Shown: in pieces, positions 53,312 through 62,910 of the stretch
How positions within the stretch are numbered: the stretch's first letter is position 1
Layout: every line of letters starts with the position of its first letter
Made by a program: the position numbers and the translations under genes
Notes under the pieces: generated by a model
Told to the model about the DNA's origin: nothing
Databases searched by the model: none
Seen by the model: the letters and a program-made list of their open reading frames with translations, nothing else
NCBI RefSeq assembly: GCF_042661605.1
Contig: NZ_JBHSWJ010000002.1
Coordinates: 1,178,001 to 1,242,000 of the forward strand
Source: Branchiibius cervicis
GTDB taxonomy: Bacteria; Actinomycetota; Actinomycetes; Actinomycetales; Dermatophilaceae
Length of the DNA stretch: 64,000 bases
Direction: 5' to 3'

Positions 53312-56300
53312 CTACTCCTGCGAATCGGCGGCACGGTCACGGTATTGCTGGACGAAATCCAGTAGCGCGGCACCACGGGGTCGACGACCGGCCCGGATGT
53401 CGCAGGTGCCGACCTTGTCCTGGATATGCACGTTCGGGTCGAGGGCCACGCCCACCAGGTCGTTGGCCGCGTCGCCGGTGACCAGACCGTTGCCACCCCA
53501 GTGGTAGGGCAAGCCGACCTGTTCGACGAACTGATCGCCAAGGCGCAACGAGCGCAGTCGCTCGGTGACCACGACGCGGGCCTCGATCGCCGAGCGGGAG
53601 GTGACGATGGTGGCCCACCCGCCGTGCTCCAGGCCGCGCTGCGCGGCCAGGCGGGGTGAGACCTCACAGAACATCTCCGGTTGCAACTCCGACAGGTAGG
53701 GCAGGGTCCGGCTCATCCCGCCCGCGGTGTGATGCTCGGTCAACCGATAGCTGGTGAACACGTACGGGAACACGTGCGTCAGCGACGGGTTCATCGGGTT
53801 GGAACCGGTTGTGATCGGTTCCAGGGCCGGGTTGCTCTGCTGGCGGTACACGGCGTTGCTCACCGGTGACTCGGGCGGCTCGTAGAACGCCGGCAGCGGG
53901 CCATCGGCCAGTCCCACGGGTGCATAGAGCCAGGCCTTGCCGTCGGTCTGCATGATGAACGGATCGCCGCCGCCGATCGCGTCCGGGCCGGTGGCGCCCT
54001 CGGGCGGGACGTAGTCCGGCGGACGATCGGCGACGAAGTCGGGCACGTCCGCGCCCGTCCACGTGCCCGCCTGCTCGTCCCACCAGACGTACTTCTTGCG
54101 CTCGCTCCAGGGTTGCCCCTGCGGGTCGGCCGCCGCCCGGTTGTAGAGGATGCGGCGATTGGCCGGCCAGGCCCAACCCCATTCCAGCGCCACCTCGTCC
54201 TGCTCCCAGCGCGGCTTGCGACGGGCCGCCTGGTTGACCCCGTCCGCGTAGACCCCGGCGTAGATCCAGCAGCCACAGGACGTCGACCCGTCGCTCTTGA
54301 GCTGGGTGTACGACGACACCGGGCTTGGGTGGTCGCCGGAGGTGTCGTAGCCGTTGATCTCGGCCAGGACGGCCTCGGCATCCGGCTCCTGCAACGGACC
54401 CTCGGTCGGGTAGTCCCACGTGAGGTCCAGCAGCGGCGCGTCCATCTCGTCGGTCGATCCGGCCAGCTTGGCCCGGATGCGCTGCCCCAGCTCGTAGTAG
54501 AACTGCAGGTCGCTGCGGGCATCGCCCGGCGGTTGCACCGCCTGGTGGCGCCACTGCAGCAGGCGCTGGGTGTTGGTGAAGGTGCCCTTCTTCTCCACGT
54601 GGGAGGCAGCCGGCAGGAAGAAGACCTCGGTGCCGATCTCGGCGGTGACCAACTCCCCGGTGTCGATCTCGGGGCCGTCCTTCCAGAAGGTCGCCGTCTC
54701 GATCATCGCCATGTCCCGCACGACCAGCCAATCCAGGTTGGCCAGACCCAGGCGCTGCATCTTGCCGTTGGCGGAGCCGATCGCCGGGTTCTCGCCGATC
54801 ACGAAGTAACCCTTGCAGCGCCCCTCGATCTGGTTGACCACGGTGTCGTACGTGCCGTGGTGACCCGTCAGTCTGGGGAGGTAGTCGAACCGGAAATCGT
54901 TGTCAGCAGTGGCCGATTCACCCCACCACGCTTTGAGCAGACTGACCGCGTAATCGCGCATGTTGCCCCAGTACCCGGTCTTCCCGGCGTCCTCCGCGAC
55001 GAACGAGTCGAGGTCCTCGTGCTGCTGCGCATGCGGCATCGGGATGTACCCGGGCAGCAGGTTGTAGAGCGTCGGGATGTCGGTCGAGCCCTGGATGCTC
55101 GCGTGGCCGCGCAACGCCATGATCCCGCCGCCGGGCCGGCCGATGTTGCCCAGCAGCAGCTGCAGGATGGATGCGGTGCGGATGTTCTGCACACCGGTGG
55201 AGTGGTGCGTCCAGCCGACGGCATAACAGAAGGCGCTGGTGCGTTCGCGCCCGGAGTTGTCGGTGAGGGCGCGCGCCACCTGCTCGAACTGCTCCGGCGG
55301 CACCCCGCAGACCTGCTCCACCAGCTCGGGGGTGTAGCGGGCGAAGTGCCGCTTGAGGATCTGGTAGACGCAGCGCGGGTGTTGCAGGGTCTCGTCGCGT
55401 TCCGGCTTGGCACCTACCGACGGCCCGCCGGAACCCGCTGTCTCGGACTGACCGGCCTCGTGCGACTGCTCGGCGTCGCTCGATTCGTCGGGTCCCGCCG
55501 GCTGACCGGGGTCGCGCTGACCGGCGGCCGCGGACTCGGTCGCTCCTTCGTACTGCCAGGTGCTGGGGTCGTAGTGCCGCTTCTCCTCATCCCAGCCGGA
55601 GAACAGGCCGTCCAGATCCTCGGTGTCGACGAAATCCTCGCTGACGATCGACGCAGCGTTGGTGAAGTTCACGACGTACTCGCGGAAGTCCAGTTCGTTC
55701 TGCAGGACGTAGTTCACCAGGGCGCCGAGGAACATCACATCGGTGCCGGCGCGCAGCGGCACGTGCAGGTCAGCGACCGCAGAAGTACGGGTGAATCGCG
55801 GGTCGACGTGGATGATCATCGCGCCCCGCTTCTTGGCCTCCATCACCCACTGGAAACCCACCGGGTGACACTCGGCCATGTTGGAGCCCTCGATCAGGAT
55901 GCAGTCGGCGTTGGCCAGGTCCTGCTGGAAGGATGTGGCTCCTCCCCGGCCGAAGCTCGCTCCCAGACCGGGAACGGTGGAGGAGTGTCAAATGCGGGCT
56001 TGGTTCTCGATCTGGATCGCGCCCAGCGCCGTGTAGAGCTTCTTCATGAGGTAGTTCTCCTCGTTGTCGAGGGTCGCTCCTCCGAGGCTGGCGATACCCA
56101 GCGTGCGCCGGGTCCGCTTGCCCTGCTCGTCCTGCCACTGCCACATCTGCCGGCGGGTGGCGATGACCCGGTCGGCGATCATGTCCATCGCGGTGTCGAG
56201 ATCGAGATCCTCCCATTGCGAGCCGCCCGGTCGGCGGTACCGCACCTTCGTGACGCGGCTGGCCGAGGTGACCAACTGCTTGCTCGCACTTCCCTTGGGA

Positions 56301-56551
56301 CACAGGCGGCCTCGCGAGATGGGGCTCGCCGGGTCACCCTCGATCTGCGTCACCTTGCCGTCCGAGACGAAGACCCGCTGCCCGCAGCCCACCGCGCAGA
56401 ACGGGCACACGGACGGGACGACGGCGTCGGCCTGCTCGGTGCGGGCGATCAGATCCCGGCTGCGCGCGGACTGGACTGCCGCGCCGCGACCCAGCCGGTC
56501 GCCGCTGCGCAACTGCCGCAGCACCGGCCATTCCAGCGGTGTGCCAACCAT
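53312..56551 (-). CDS. fdhA: FdhA, molybdenum/tungsten formate dehydrogenase catalytic subunit, selenoprotein (UGA = Sec188)
   Basis: About 1079 aa if UGA at 55988-55990 is read as selenocysteine. N-terminal [4Fe-4S] motif VCPFCAVGCGQ ... GRLCPKG, then IENQARI-U-HSSTVPGLGASFGRGGATS, where other family members have Cys or Sec as the metal ligand. Downstream, SNMAECHPVGFQW, AFCYAVGWTHHSTGVQNIRT, GRPGGGIMALRGHASIQGSTD and the C-terminal MGD-binding MPSLTHVFPYVFTSYRL-like block (NPSLTHVFPYVFTSYRLTEHHTAGG) are present. A Pro/Ser/Gly/Glu-rich insert of about 50 residues precedes ERDETLQHPRCVYQIL. No twin-arginine signal is obvious at MVGTPLEWPVL, so a cytoplasmic location is possible. Stop TAG. Confidence 0.93.
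55958..55990 (-). promoter_or_regulatory. Sec UGA codon and bacterial SECIS hairpin in fdhA
   Basis: On the mRNA, UGA (55990-55988) is followed by 11 nt and then CGUUCCC-GGUCU-GGGAGCG: a 7-bp stem (one U-G pair) with a GGUCU loop at 55976-55958. E. coli fdhF has the same 11-nt spacing and a GGUCU loop sequence, the SelB-binding determinant. The codon context R-I-U-H-S-S matches formate dehydrogenases. Confidence 0.88.
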
Positions 56552-56634
56552 CGGAACTCCTTCTCGCGGTGTCGGAACTCACGCTAGTTCACGCCGTACC
56601 CCGTTCGGAGGTTCTCGCCCGTTAGGCTTCCGGC

Positions 56635-56729
56635 GGAGGCGTTCCTCGTCTGGTGACGGGCGCGGTCTTCAAAACCGTTGTGGCCGGGTATCCCGGCCAG
56701 GCGGGTTCGATTCCCGTCCGCCTCCGCCA
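56635..56729 (+). tRNA. selC: tRNA-Sec(UCA), SelC
   Basis: 95 nt including encoded CCA, the same length as E. coli SelC. Anticodon TCA is at 56669-56671 in loop CTTCAAA. The 6-bp D-stem (CTCGTC/GACGGG) with a 4-nt TGGT loop, a long variable arm (ggccggg-type stem, about 56680-56700) and T-arm GCGGG-TTCGATT-CCCGT are Sec-specific. The acceptor GGAGGCG pairs with CGCCTCC; the eighth pair expected for Sec is T opposite C. Discriminator is G. It lies 28 bp before selA. Confidence 0.95.
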
Positions 56730-56756
56730 CTTCGTCCCGTCACCGCAGGAGGACCC

Positions 56757-58061
56757 GTGCAGGACCCTCGCCGCCGGGTGCCCCGGACGGATGCGTTGCT
56801 GGCCGATCCCCGGCTGGCGCGGTCCATCGACCGGCTCGGCCGGGACCGGGTCAAGGCGTCGATCGTCGCGGCGCAAGACCGTTGCCGGCGTGGCGAACTC
56901 GCCCCTGAGTCGGTCGTGGACGCGGCACTGGACGCCCTGCCGGCCAGTGGTACGTCGATGCGCCGGGTCATCAACGCGACCGGAGTGATCGTGCATACCA
57001 ATCTGGGCCGGGCGCCGCTGTCGCACGCCGCGCGCGAAGCGGTCGCGGTGGCGGCGGGGGCGACGGACGTCGAGATGGACCTCGAGTCGGCCCGCCGGGG
57101 ACCGCGTGGACGCGCGGCGATGGATGCGCTGCGCGCGGCCGTACCGGAGGCGGGCGACGTGCACGTGGTCAACAACGGTGCTGCGGCCCTGGTCCTGGCG
57201 GCGCGGGCACTGGCCGCGGACGGTGAGATCGTGGTCGCGCGCGGCGAGATGGTCGAGATCGGCGACGGGTTCCGGATCCCGGAGTTGTTGGAGTCCGTCG
57301 GCGTCCGGCTGCGCGAGGTCGGGACCACCAACCGGGTCCGGCGGGAGGACTATGCGAGCGCGGTCAACGACCGGACCGGATTCGTGCTGAAGGTGCACCC
57401 GTCCAACTTCCGCGTGGAGGGCTTCACCTCTAGCGTGGCGGTCTCCGCCCTCACCGGGCTCGGGGTGCCGGTCGTCATGGACATCGGTTCCGGCCTGCTC
57501 GCACCGCATCCCCGCCTGCCCGAGGAGCCGGACGCGGCCAGCACCCTGCGCGCGGGCGCGGACCTGGTCACCGCCTCCGGGGACAAACTGCTCGGCGGGC
57601 CGCAGTGCGGGCTCCTGCTGGGTGATGCCGCTCTCGTGCACCGGTTGCGCCGGCACCCCATGGCGCGCGCGGTGCGGGTGGACAAGCTGACGCTGGCGGC
57701 GCTGGAAGCCACGCTGTGCGGTCCGCCCACCCCGGTCGCGCAAGCGTTGGCCCGGCGCCCGGAAGAGCTCAGGCAGCGGGCCGAAACCCTGGCGGCCCGG
57801 TTGCGCGAGCAGGTCCCGGGTTGCGACGTCGACGTCCGGAAGTCGGCCGGCAGGGTCGGCGGGGGAGGCGCACCGGGGGTGCCGTTGCCCAGTTGGACGC
57901 TCACGGTGCCGCCGCAGTACGCCCGGGCGCTGCGGCTGGGTGAGCCACCGGTCGTCGGGCGAGTACATGACGACCGTCTGGAGCTGGACCTGCTCACGGT
58001 GCCCGAGGCGGACGACGAGGCGCTGGCGCAGGCGGTGGTGCGGGTCGTGGCGGCCGGCTGA
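56757..58061 (+). CDS. selA: SelA, selenocysteine synthase
   Basis: 434 aa PLP enzyme converting Ser-tRNA-Sec to Sec-tRNA-Sec. RRVINATGVIVHTNLGRAPLSHAA, VVNNGAAALVLAARALA, VGTTNRVRREDY, MDIGSGLL and the PLP Lys (about 277) in TASGDKLLGGPQCGLLLG are present. GTG 56757 has AGGAGG at ideal spacing. The stop overlaps selB (TGATG). Confidence 0.95.
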   Translation: MQDPRRRVPRTDALLADPRLARSIDRLGRDRVKASIVAAQDRCRRGELAPESVVDAALDALPASGTSMRRVINATGVIVHTNLGRAPLSHAAREAVAVAAGATDVEMDLESARRGPRGRAAMDALRAAVPEAGDVHVVNNGAAALVLAARALAADGEIVVARGEMVEIGDGFRIPELLESVGVRLREVGTTNRVRREDYASAVNDRTGFVLKVHPSNFRVEGFTSSVAVSALTGLGVPVVMDIGSGLLAPHPRLPEEPDAASTLRAGADLVTASGDKLLGGPQCGLLLGDAALVHRLRRHPMARAVRVDKLTLAALEATLCGPPTPVAQALARRPEELRQRAETLAARLREQVPGCDVDVRKSAGRVGGGGAPGVPLPSWTLTVPPQYARALRLGEPPVVGRVHDDRLELDLLTVPEADDEALAQAVVRVVAAG

Positions 58062-59778
58062 TGCAGGTCGTCGCCACCGCCGGTCACGTCGATCACGGCA
58101 AGTCCACGCTCGTGCGGGCGCTGACCGGTACCGACCCCGACCGGTTGACCGAGGAGCGTCGGCGCGGGCTGACCATCGAGCTGGGGTACGCCTGGACCGA
58201 TCTGCCACCGGTCGGCCAGGTCGCTTTCGTCGACGTTCCCGGGCACGAGCGGTTCATCGCCACCGCGCTGGCCGGACTGGGCCCGGTCCCGGTCGCGATG
58301 TTGGTGGTGGCCGCCGACGACGGCTGGATGCCGCAGACCGGCGAACACCTCGCTGTGCTGGAGGCTCTCGGCGTCCGGCACGGCCTGCTGGTCATCACCA
58401 GGGCCGACCTGGCCGATCCCGCACCGGCCCTCGGGCAAGCGCGAGAAGCCCTGGCGGGTACCGGGCTGGCGCACATGCCGGCCGTCGTGGCCAGCGGACA
58501 CACCGGTGCCGGCCTGGACCGGCTCCGCGAGGTTCTCGGTGGGGTGCTGGGCGGCGTACCCGGTCCTGACCCGTCGGCGGACGTGCGGTTGTGGGTCGAC
58601 CGCCGGTTCCACATCAAGGGGGCAGGAACCGTGGTCACCGGCACCCTGCCGGCCGGCACGATCCGGGCAGGGGAGCAACTCGCGGCCGGTTCGCAGCAGG
58701 TGCGGGTGCGCGGCGTGGAATCGCTGGGCCGACCGTGTCCGAGTGCGACCGGCGTTGCCCGGGTAGCCCTGAATCTGGCTGCGCCGGTGCCGGATTCGCT
58801 GACCCGGGGGACTGCGCTGACGACGCTGGGTGCGTTCCTGCCGACCCGGGAGGCCGACGTTCGACTGATCGGCCCGGAGCGGGTTCCCGAGCGGCCGATG
58901 CTGCATCTGGGTTCGGCTGCGGTGGGAGTGCGGACCCGGCGGTTGGGAGGCGGTTTCTACCGGCTGCGGCTCGATGCGGCGCTTCCGCTGCGGGTAGCGG
59001 ACCGCGGGGTACTGCGAGACCCCGGCAGCCGGCGCCTGTGGGGCCTCGAGGTCCTCGACCCGCTCCCGCCGGCGCTGGAGCGTCGGGGCTCGGCCGCCGA
59101 GCGGGCGACGTCCTTGGGGGAGTACGGCGCGACCCCGGCGGCCGAGCTGCGTCGCCGGGGCGTCGTACGCCGATCGGACCTGGCCCGGATCGGCGCCCCC
59201 GTGGACCCGGTACCGGACGGTGCGGTGGCGGTCGGGGATTGGCTGATCGGAGCCGATCGGGCAAGCGAACTACGTGACCGGCTGCGGACGGCGGTCGACG
59301 CGGCCGGGGGCAGTTGGCGATCCCGGAGGCAGCGCAGGCGCTCGATCTGCCCGACCCTGTCATCGTGGCGGCGCTCGCCGAGGGGTGGCTACCGGTGGCG
59401 GCGGGCCGGGTGGGCACGGCCCGCCGCGTCGAGATGGATCCGGCGGTGCAGGAGTTGCAGGAGGAGTTGGCATCGGCACCGTTCGCGGCACCGACGGCGC
59501 AGCGCTTGGCCGAGCTGGGCCTTGACCGGTCGCGGATCGGCCGGTTGCACCGCGACGGTCTGCTGTTGCGCGTCGCCGACGGCATCGTGCTCCTGCCGGG
59601 TGCCGACCGGCGCGCCGTGGACCTTTTGGCCGACCTCGACCAGCCGTTCACGGTGAGCACGGCCCGGCAGGCGCTCGGAACGAGCCGGCGCGTCGTCCTG
59701 GCGCTGCTGGCCCACCTGGACGCGACCGGCGCCACGGTGCGGCTGCCCGACGACCGCCGCCGGGTCCGCCGGGGATAG
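58061..59778 (+). pseudogene. selB: SelB, Sec-tRNA-specific elongation factor, frame-broken
   Basis: GTPase domain: AGHVDHGKSTLVRALTG (G1), RRRGLTIELGYAW (G2), DVPGHERFI (G3), ITRADL (G4-like). Beta-barrel domains follow (RFHIKGAGTVVTGTLPAG). The C-terminal winged-helix repeats that bind SECIS (VQELQEELASAPFAAPTAQRLAELG, FTVSTARQALGTSRRVVLALLAHLDATG) lie in the next frame. Five G at 59306-59310 need one more to join AAGG to QLAIPEAAQ. About 572 aa restored. An intact SelB is required if fdhA is to be read, so I regard the break as a sequence error. Confidence 0.9.
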
Positions 59779-59800
59779 GACGGAGGACGACGACGCGAGG

Positions 59801-60355
59801 TCAGTAGGGCAGTGCCGGGAACGCGGAAAGGTCGACCGCCCGGCCGCCCATCAGCAGGACGGCCCGACTCAGGTGGTTGGACAGGACCGTGTTCGCCAGG
59901 CCCAGGGCGTCTTGCAGCGTGCGGTCGACCGGTGCACCGGCAGCGACCATCAGACCCAGCTCGCGGCTGATGACCACCGCGTCGTACGGCAGAGCCGACA
60001 GCAGAGCGGCGAGTTCGAGCGTGGCGTCGGTGACGGCGGCGTTGGCTTTCTCGGGAGCGTCCCAGGCATTCGCCGCGGTGATCTTTCCGGCCACCCACGC
60101 GGCCAGGTTGTCGACCAGAACGGCGCCGCGGGCGTAGAGGATCGAGCGCACCAGGTCGTTCGATTCTTCGGTCACCCAGCCCTCGGGCGGCGAGGCGAAA
60201 GCGGGTTCCGTGACGGTGCTGATCGTGTCGGAAAGAGCCGGATCTGCCTCGTCTGCCAACGGGCGCAGCACCCGGGTGCCGTCGCCGGTGAGCAGTGACT
60301 CGGCGTACCGGCTCACAGGGGTGTGCACCCCGGCGAGGACGAGGGTCGTGGTCAC
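59801..60355 (-). CDS. CobU-like protein without a P-loop
   Basis: 184 aa. The order and spacing of blocks match adenosylcobinamide kinase/guanylyltransferase: a first strand TTLVLAGVHTPVSRYAESLL where CobU has a Walker A (GGARSGKS-like), GAVLVDNLAAWVAG where CobU has VLVDCLTLWL, and DAVVISRELGLMVAAG ... LQDALGLANTVLSNHLSRAVLLMGG where CobU has the VSNEVGLGIVP ... FRDxLGRLNQ end. The Gly-Lys-Ser of the P-loop is absent, so kinase activity is doubtful. GTG 60355. It is divergent from the cobalamin riboswitch operon, suggesting a corrinoid-related role. Other P-loop-derived folds cannot be excluded. Confidence 0.6.
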   Translation of the reverse strand: MTTTLVLAGVHTPVSRYAESLLTGDGTRVLRPLADEADPALSDTISTVTEPAFASPPEGWVTEESNDLVRSILYARGAVLVDNLAAWVAGKITAANAWDAPEKANAAVTDATLELAALLSALPYDAVVISRELGLMVAAGAPVDRTLQDALGLANTVLSNHLSRAVLLMGGRAVDLSAFPALPY

Positions 60356-60405
60356 GGTGACGAGAGTAGCGCGCAAGCAGGCCGCGGGCCGGATCGGCCG
60401 GACGG

Positions 60406-60541
60406 TTGCGATACCCTGGCCACCTGCCCAGGTCGACGATCGGGGCAGGCACGGTGGAAGGGGAAGCCGGTCAGAATCCGGCGCTGGTCCGCAACCGTAG
60501 GTGATCGTCACGATCACGAGCCGGGATACCAGCCATCGCGC
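60406..60541 (+). promoter_or_regulatory. Cobalamin riboswitch
   Basis: The conserved core is clear: ggaagccggt-cagaatccggcgctg-gtccgcaaccgta ... gagccgggataccagcc. Outer bases gcgat (60408-60412) and atcgc (60535-60539) can form P1, and gtgatcg/cgatcac forms the variable hairpin. It lies 88 bp before the toroid-protein start. The Shine-Dalgarno AGGAAGG (60619-60625) can pair weakly with ccttc-type sequence at 60614-60617, compatible with translational control. Expected effect: repression by adenosylcobalamin or a related cobalamin. Confidence 0.93.
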
Positions 60542-60629
60542 AGTAACTCACACCCGTCGAGATCTGCGGGCCGAGTTCCAGGCTTTCCGCCCAGGATCAG
60601 GTCGTGCAGAGGACCTTCAGGAAGGCCTC

Positions 60630-61922
60630 ATGCAATCCAGCACTGCCGCGCGTCGCGCGGTCTTTCTTACGATTCCGGCGGGAGTCATCGCCGCCAGCGT
60701 CGCGATCAGCACCCCCGCATCGGCCGCGACGATCACCGATCCGGGCGCGTCTGCCGCCCGCTATCTGTCCCAGCAACTGGCCGCCGGCGACGATCACCTG
60801 CTCTACGACTCCTTCATGGGCGGCCCGCGGTATGCCAACACCGGCGGCACGGCCGACGCCATCATGGGCCTGGCCGCCTCCGGAACCAGCAAAGCGCAGG
60901 CGGCGAAGTCCACCGCCTGGTTTGCCAAGAACGTGACGGCCTACACCGGAAGCGGTCCGGCCATTTCCGCTGGGGCGACCGCCAAGGCCCTGTTGCTGGC
61001 GGTCGTGGAGGAACAGAACCCGCGCACCTTCGGGGGCGTCGACCTGATCGATCAACTACAGGACCGATTGGCGGCATCGGGGCGGTTCCAGGACAAGCTG
61101 GATCCCAGCGTGAAGGATGCACAGGACTACTCCAGCAGCATCAGTCAGTCCCTTGCCTTGTTGAGCCTGCAGCGGGTTGGTCAGACGGTGTCGCCGAGCG
61201 CCGTCTCCTACCTGCTGAAGCAACAGTGCAGCAACGGCGGGTTCGACTTCACCTTGGACGACACAACGTGCGTGAGTGACCCCGACGCGACCGGTTTCGT
61301 GATCCAGGCGCTGGTGGCCGTTGGCGGCCAGCGCGATGCGCTGAGCAAGGCCGTGACGTATCTGGCCGGTCAGCAGAACTCCGCCGGCGCGGTCGGAACC
61401 GTGGGTGTCGCCAACTCGACCGGCTTGGCAGCGATGGCGTTCACCGCGGCCGGGGACACAGTGCGAGCGACCAAGGCCCGCTCCTACCTGAAGACGCTGC
61501 AGTACGACTGCGGTTTCCCGGCCGCCCTACGCGGCGGCCTGGCGGCGAATGCGCAGAGCCTGGCCGACAAGAAGAAGTTGGGTAGCAAGGCTGCGCCCGA
61601 CCAGTCGGACGACACGGCCACGGCGCAGGGGATCGTGGGCCTCGTCGGCTCCAGCTACGTCACGGTGAGCGCATCCGGGTCGGCCGCGGCTACTCCGGCC
61701 GACGCCTGCATAGCGACCCCGACCGGCACCGCGACCCCGACCGGCACGGTTACCCCGACCGCCACCGCGACCTCGACGGTGACCGGCCCACCGGTCATCA
61801 CCGACGGACCGCAAGACAGTTCGGGCGGTGGCCTCCTCGTGGGAGCCGTTGTCGCCGGCGGCGCCCTGGCGACCGGCGCCGCGGGGCTGCGCCGCGTCTC
61901 CCGTCGCCGCGGGAAGCACTAA
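60630..61922 (+). CDS. Secreted alpha-alpha-toroid (prenyltransferase/cobalamin-binding-like) protein, membrane-anchored
   Basis: 430 aa. Signal peptide AFLTIPAGVIAASVAISTPASA-type ends at about residue 33. The body has toroid-like helical repeats (LLYDSFMGGPRYANTGGTADAIMGLAASG; QQCSNGGFDFTLDDTTCVSDPDATGFVIQALVAVG; NSTGLAAMAFTAAG), the fold shared by terpene cyclases, prenyltransferases and the alpha domain of intrinsic factor/transcobalamin. A Thr/Pro repeat (TPTGTATPTGTVTPTATAT) leads to one C-terminal helix and RRVSRRRGKH. No LPXTG is seen. Riboswitch control and the downstream ECF gene point to cobalamin capture (inference). ATG 60630. Confidence 0.78.
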   Translation: MQSSTAARRAVFLTIPAGVIAASVAISTPASAATITDPGASAARYLSQQLAAGDDHLLYDSFMGGPRYANTGGTADAIMGLAASGTSKAQAAKSTAWFAKNVTAYTGSGPAISAGATAKALLLAVVEEQNPRTFGGVDLIDQLQDRLAASGRFQDKLDPSVKDAQDYSSSISQSLALLSLQRVGQTVSPSAVSYLLKQQCSNGGFDFTLDDTTCVSDPDATGFVIQALVAVGGQRDALSKAVTYLAGQQNSAGAVGTVGVANSTGLAAMAFTAAGDTVRATKARSYLKTLQYDCGFPAALRGGLAANAQSLADKKKLGSKAAPDQSDDTATAQGIVGLVGSSYVTVSASGSAAATPADACIATPTGTATPTGTVTPTATATSTVTGPPVITDGPQDSSGGGLLVGAVVAGGALATGAAGLRRVSRRRGKH

Positions 61923-61925
61923 CCG

Positions 61926-62906
61926 GTGACCCGGTTCTCGCGCTCGGCTGCCCTCGTACTGGCCCCGCTCGCCGTCCTCGCGGCCGGCGGGGCCGGAACG
62001 CTGTCGCCGGCGGCCGCTGCGACAGGGTGCACGACGAGCAGCGGCGTGACGGTGGTCGTCTCCTGGAACGGAGTGGACGGCCGTACCGGAGTGACGACGA
62101 AGTGCGCCGCCGGAACCCCGTCGTCGGCATGGGCAGCGCTGGCAGCGACCGGGTTCGGACCCACGACGGTCGTCACGCAGCCTGGTTTTCTGTGCCAGCT
62201 GAACGGCGCTCCATCCGGGTCGTGTCAGTCGACACCGTCGAGCAAGGCGTACTGGTCGTTCTGGGTGGGGCCCGCAGGTGGATCGTGGCGGTACGGCAGT
62301 CTCGGCGTCGCGAGCTACCGTCCACAGCCCGGTACCGCAGTCGGCTTCAGTTTCGGGGCCGGTGCTCAACCGGCTATCAAACCGCCGGCCATCTCCTCCG
62401 GCGGCAGCACGTCCAAGCCGACACCGAAGCCGACGAGCTCGACACCTGCGCCCAAGCCGTCGACGCCCAAGCCGACGCCACCCAAGCCGACGTCGACCAC
62501 GATGCCGTCGACGTCGGCCAAGGCTCCGGCTGGACCTGCGCCAGCCCCGGACTCCTCCGCAGCGCAGCCGGGTTCAGTCCCGTCGGGTGCGCCGAGCGCC
62601 GGGGCAACGAGCAGTCCCGGTTCCATGTCGGCGACTTCCGGATCAGCCACCACGGCAGCGTCGGCCACGAGTTCCGCTGCGGCATCGCGCAGCGCCGCGA
62701 GCAGCACGGGTACCAGCAGTGCCGCCGCGTCCGCCGGAGCAAGCAGCTCCGGGCCGGCTGGCAACGGTGACGCGGTGGCCGCCGGGCAGCCCGCCGACTC
62801 TGCTGCCGGGTCGGGCAACACGGCCGTGGCCGTCGGAGCCGGTGTCGTCGCGGTCGCGGGTCTGGGCGGAGCCGGGCTGCTGGCGGCGCGCCGTCGTCGC
62901 GGCTGA
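61926..62906 (+). CDS. Secreted DUF4430-like protein, membrane-anchored
   Basis: 326 aa. Signal peptide to about residue 34 (LSPAAAATG). The globular part (residues about 35-150) has paired cysteines (GCTTSSG, TKCAAG, FLCQLNG, GSCQSTP) and YWSFWVGPAGGSWRYGSLGVASYRPQPGTAVGFSFG, the actinobacterial DUF4430-type pattern, whose relative is the beta domain of transcobalamin/intrinsic factor. A long Pro/Lys/Thr then Ser/Ala-rich stalk (about 150-290) precedes one helix and an Arg tail. GTG 61926, 3 bp after the toroid gene. Confidence 0.78.
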   Translation: MTRFSRSAALVLAPLAVLAAGGAGTLSPAAAATGCTTSSGVTVVVSWNGVDGRTGVTTKCAAGTPSSAWAALAATGFGPTTVVTQPGFLCQLNGAPSGSCQSTPSSKAYWSFWVGPAGGSWRYGSLGVASYRPQPGTAVGFSFGAGAQPAIKPPAISSGGSTSKPTPKPTSSTPAPKPSTPKPTPPKPTSTTMPSTSAKAPAGPAPAPDSSAAQPGSVPSGAPSAGATSSPGSMSATSGSATTAASATSSAAASRSAASSTGTSSAAASAGASSSGPAGNGDAVAAGQPADSAAGSGNTAVAVGAGVVAVAGLGGAGLLAARRRRG

Positions 62907-62910
62907 TCGG

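Noticed and set aside
53312..56551. Two separate genes (fdhA split at the UGA)
   Set aside because: The UGA has the conserved Sec context, a SECIS hairpin and adjacent selA, selB, selC and selD.
54113..56587. 824-codon plus-strand open frame opposite fdhA
   Set aside because: Arg/Gly/Val-rich shadow of a high-GC gene; no recognisable domain; the minus strand encodes a clear formate dehydrogenase.
61700..62906. LPXTG sortase anchoring of the two secreted cobalamin-locus proteins
   Set aside because: Both have a stalk, helix and basic tail, but no LPXTG-like pentapeptide is visible; simple membrane anchoring is preferred.
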